Shown piece after piece: positions 14,240 through 14,619 of a DNA stretch of 14,619 nucleotides. The position numbers were made by a program, and so were the translations under genes. Below the pieces are notes generated by a model that saw only the letters and a list, made by a program, of their open reading frames with translations, was not told the origin of the DNA and made no database searches. This stretch comes from Actinomycetes bacterium (lineage in GTDB: Bacteria; Actinomycetota; Actinomycetes; Propionibacteriales; Propionibacteriaceae). The DNA lies in assembly GCA_023443125.1 (NCBI GenBank), contig JAEZVO010000075.1:1-14619 (forward strand), written 5' to 3'. Within the stretch, counting starts at the first letter, position 1; each line of letters begins with the position of its first letter.

Positions 14240-14271
14240 GGGTGCTCCGCCGTCAAGAGGGTGGAGCCCCC
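14240..14271 (+). terminator. possible terminator hairpin after the small two-gene module
   Basis: GGGTGCTCC (14240-14248) pairs with GGAGCCCCC (14263-14271) with one mismatch, 14-nt loop, 3 nt after the HTH gene stop. It has no T-tract, so its activity is uncertain. Confidence 0.35.
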
Positions 14272-14281
14272 TGTGGTGTCC

Positions 14282-14347
14282 TGGTTCAAGACATCGGAAT
14301 AGGGTGTCTCAAGACATCGGAATAGGGTGTCTCAAGACATCGGAATA
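14282..14347. repeat. 23-bp tandem repeats, each with the palindrome TGTCT-CA-AGACA
   Basis: Units begin at 14286, 14309 and 14332 (TCAAGACATCGGAATA...), period 23; the third is cut short after 16 bases. The palindrome TGTCTCAAGACA is complete at 14305-14316 and 14328-14339 and degenerate at 14282-14293. Repeated sites of this kind occur at the ends of some IS481-type elements as transposase-binding sites. Here they sit directly before a transposase remnant. Confidence 0.85.
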
Positions 14348-14357
14348 TCGCTCGGGT

Positions 14358-14448
14358 ATGTCGACGCGTCGTTTAGTGATCATGGCTGTTGTGGCGGGGC
14401 TCTTCGCAGTCCGAGGTTGCTCGCAAGTATGGGGTGTCTCAAGGCTGA
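14358..14448 (+). pseudogene. IS481-like transposase N-terminal remnant, frameshifted
   Basis: The frame from the ATG at 14358 reads MSTRRLVIMAVVAG (to 14399). The next frame continues from 14404 as SQSEVARKYGVSQG and hits a stop at 14446-14448. Joined, they resemble the N-terminal helix-turn-helix of IS481/IS3-group transposases, of the form LVI-AVV-G-SQSEVARKYGVSQGWVSRL. One frameshift and a small deletion at the expected WVS break it, and the DDE catalytic part is absent. With the tandem palindromes before it, this is the left end of a decayed insertion sequence. Identification rests on motif recall, without a database search. Confidence 0.6.
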
Positions 14449-14494
14449 GCCACTCGGCTGAGGCCTGGGGCGGGAGCATGGACGCGGACGGTCG

Positions 14495-14619
14495 CGCGGG
14501 CTGCTGGTGCCGAACATCAAGTCGGCGAATCAGATGTCGTTGCTGGAACTCGCGCGAGCCATCAACGAGCTCGTCGAGGTGGCGAGGGAAGGGAAACTCC
14601 AGCCGGCCAGCCAGCAGGG
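14495..14619 (+). pseudogene. fragment of a 2-oxo acid dehydrogenase E2 acyltransferase gene, runs off the window
   Basis: The frame from 14495 reads RGLLVPNIKSANQMSLLELA, then RAINELVEVAREGKLQPASQ, and is open to the edge. This matches the catalytic domain of dihydrolipoamide acyltransferases (pattern PRG-VVP-IKDAD--SLLELA-AI-EL---AR-GKL-P), as in branched-chain or pyruvate dehydrogenase complexes. The lipoyl and E1/E3-binding domains that should lie upstream are absent; in their place is the transposase remnant. Just before it, DADGR in another frame looks like the same protein displaced by 2 nt. The piece is therefore a truncated copy, unless the rest of the gene lies elsewhere. The active-site His would be beyond the window. 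Confidence 0.6.

Noticed and set aside
14282..14347. CRISPR array
   Set aside because: The 23-bp units abut with no spacers, there are under three copies, and no cas gene is in view.
1..14619. rRNA or tRNA genes
   Set aside because: Reading both strands I saw no cloverleaf with a GTTC-type T-arm and CCA-side acceptor stem, and no rRNA core motifs.

Overview
The window is high-GC DNA with the gene density, GTG starts and probable leaderless promoters of an actinobacterium. The protein types and the GTCGAGTAG-type intergenic hairpins would suit a propionibacterium or a related lineage, but that placement is inference; no rRNA or tRNA gene is present to test it.

Left part (1-3340): cydA and cydB, encoding cytochrome bd quinol oxidase, run leftwards as a tight pair. 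A BlaI/MecI/CopY-type repressor gene is divergent from cydA. The 138 bp between them holds two copies of the dyad TACGA-N4-TCGTA, centred 64 bp apart, one directly upstream of the cydA -10-like box. This looks like a local switch for the oxidase. The convergent gap after the repressor carries three copies of a hairpin repeat.

Centre (3341-6845): a leftward series of a PPK2-type polyphosphate kinase, a YbhB/PEBP-like protein and a Kv-beta-type aldo/keto reductase. A near-perfect 26-bp inverted repeat follows, then a two-helix membrane protein that sits 3 nt behind treZ and is probably translated with it.

Trehalose block (6234-13676): treZ and treY convert the end of an alpha-glucan to trehalose in two steps (synthase, then trehalohydrolase). 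A vapBC toxin-antitoxin pair lies between them on the same strand. Its VapC carries Asn in place of the usual third catalytic Asp, so the toxin may be weakened or dead. A DUF4091 glycosidase-like gene is divergent from treY.

Right end (13677-14619): an accessory patch. A small two-gene cassette looks like a toxin-antitoxin module: a 69-80 residue protein of unknown function plus an 80-residue helix-turn-helix partner. A strong promoter with a 16-bp palindrome over its -10 precedes it, apparently giving a leaderless mRNA. Downstream come 23-bp tandem repeats with internal palindromes, a frameshifted N-terminal remnant of an IS481-like transposase, and a fragment of a 2-oxo acid dehydrogenase E2 gene that runs off the window. 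This end has been rearranged by mobile DNA.
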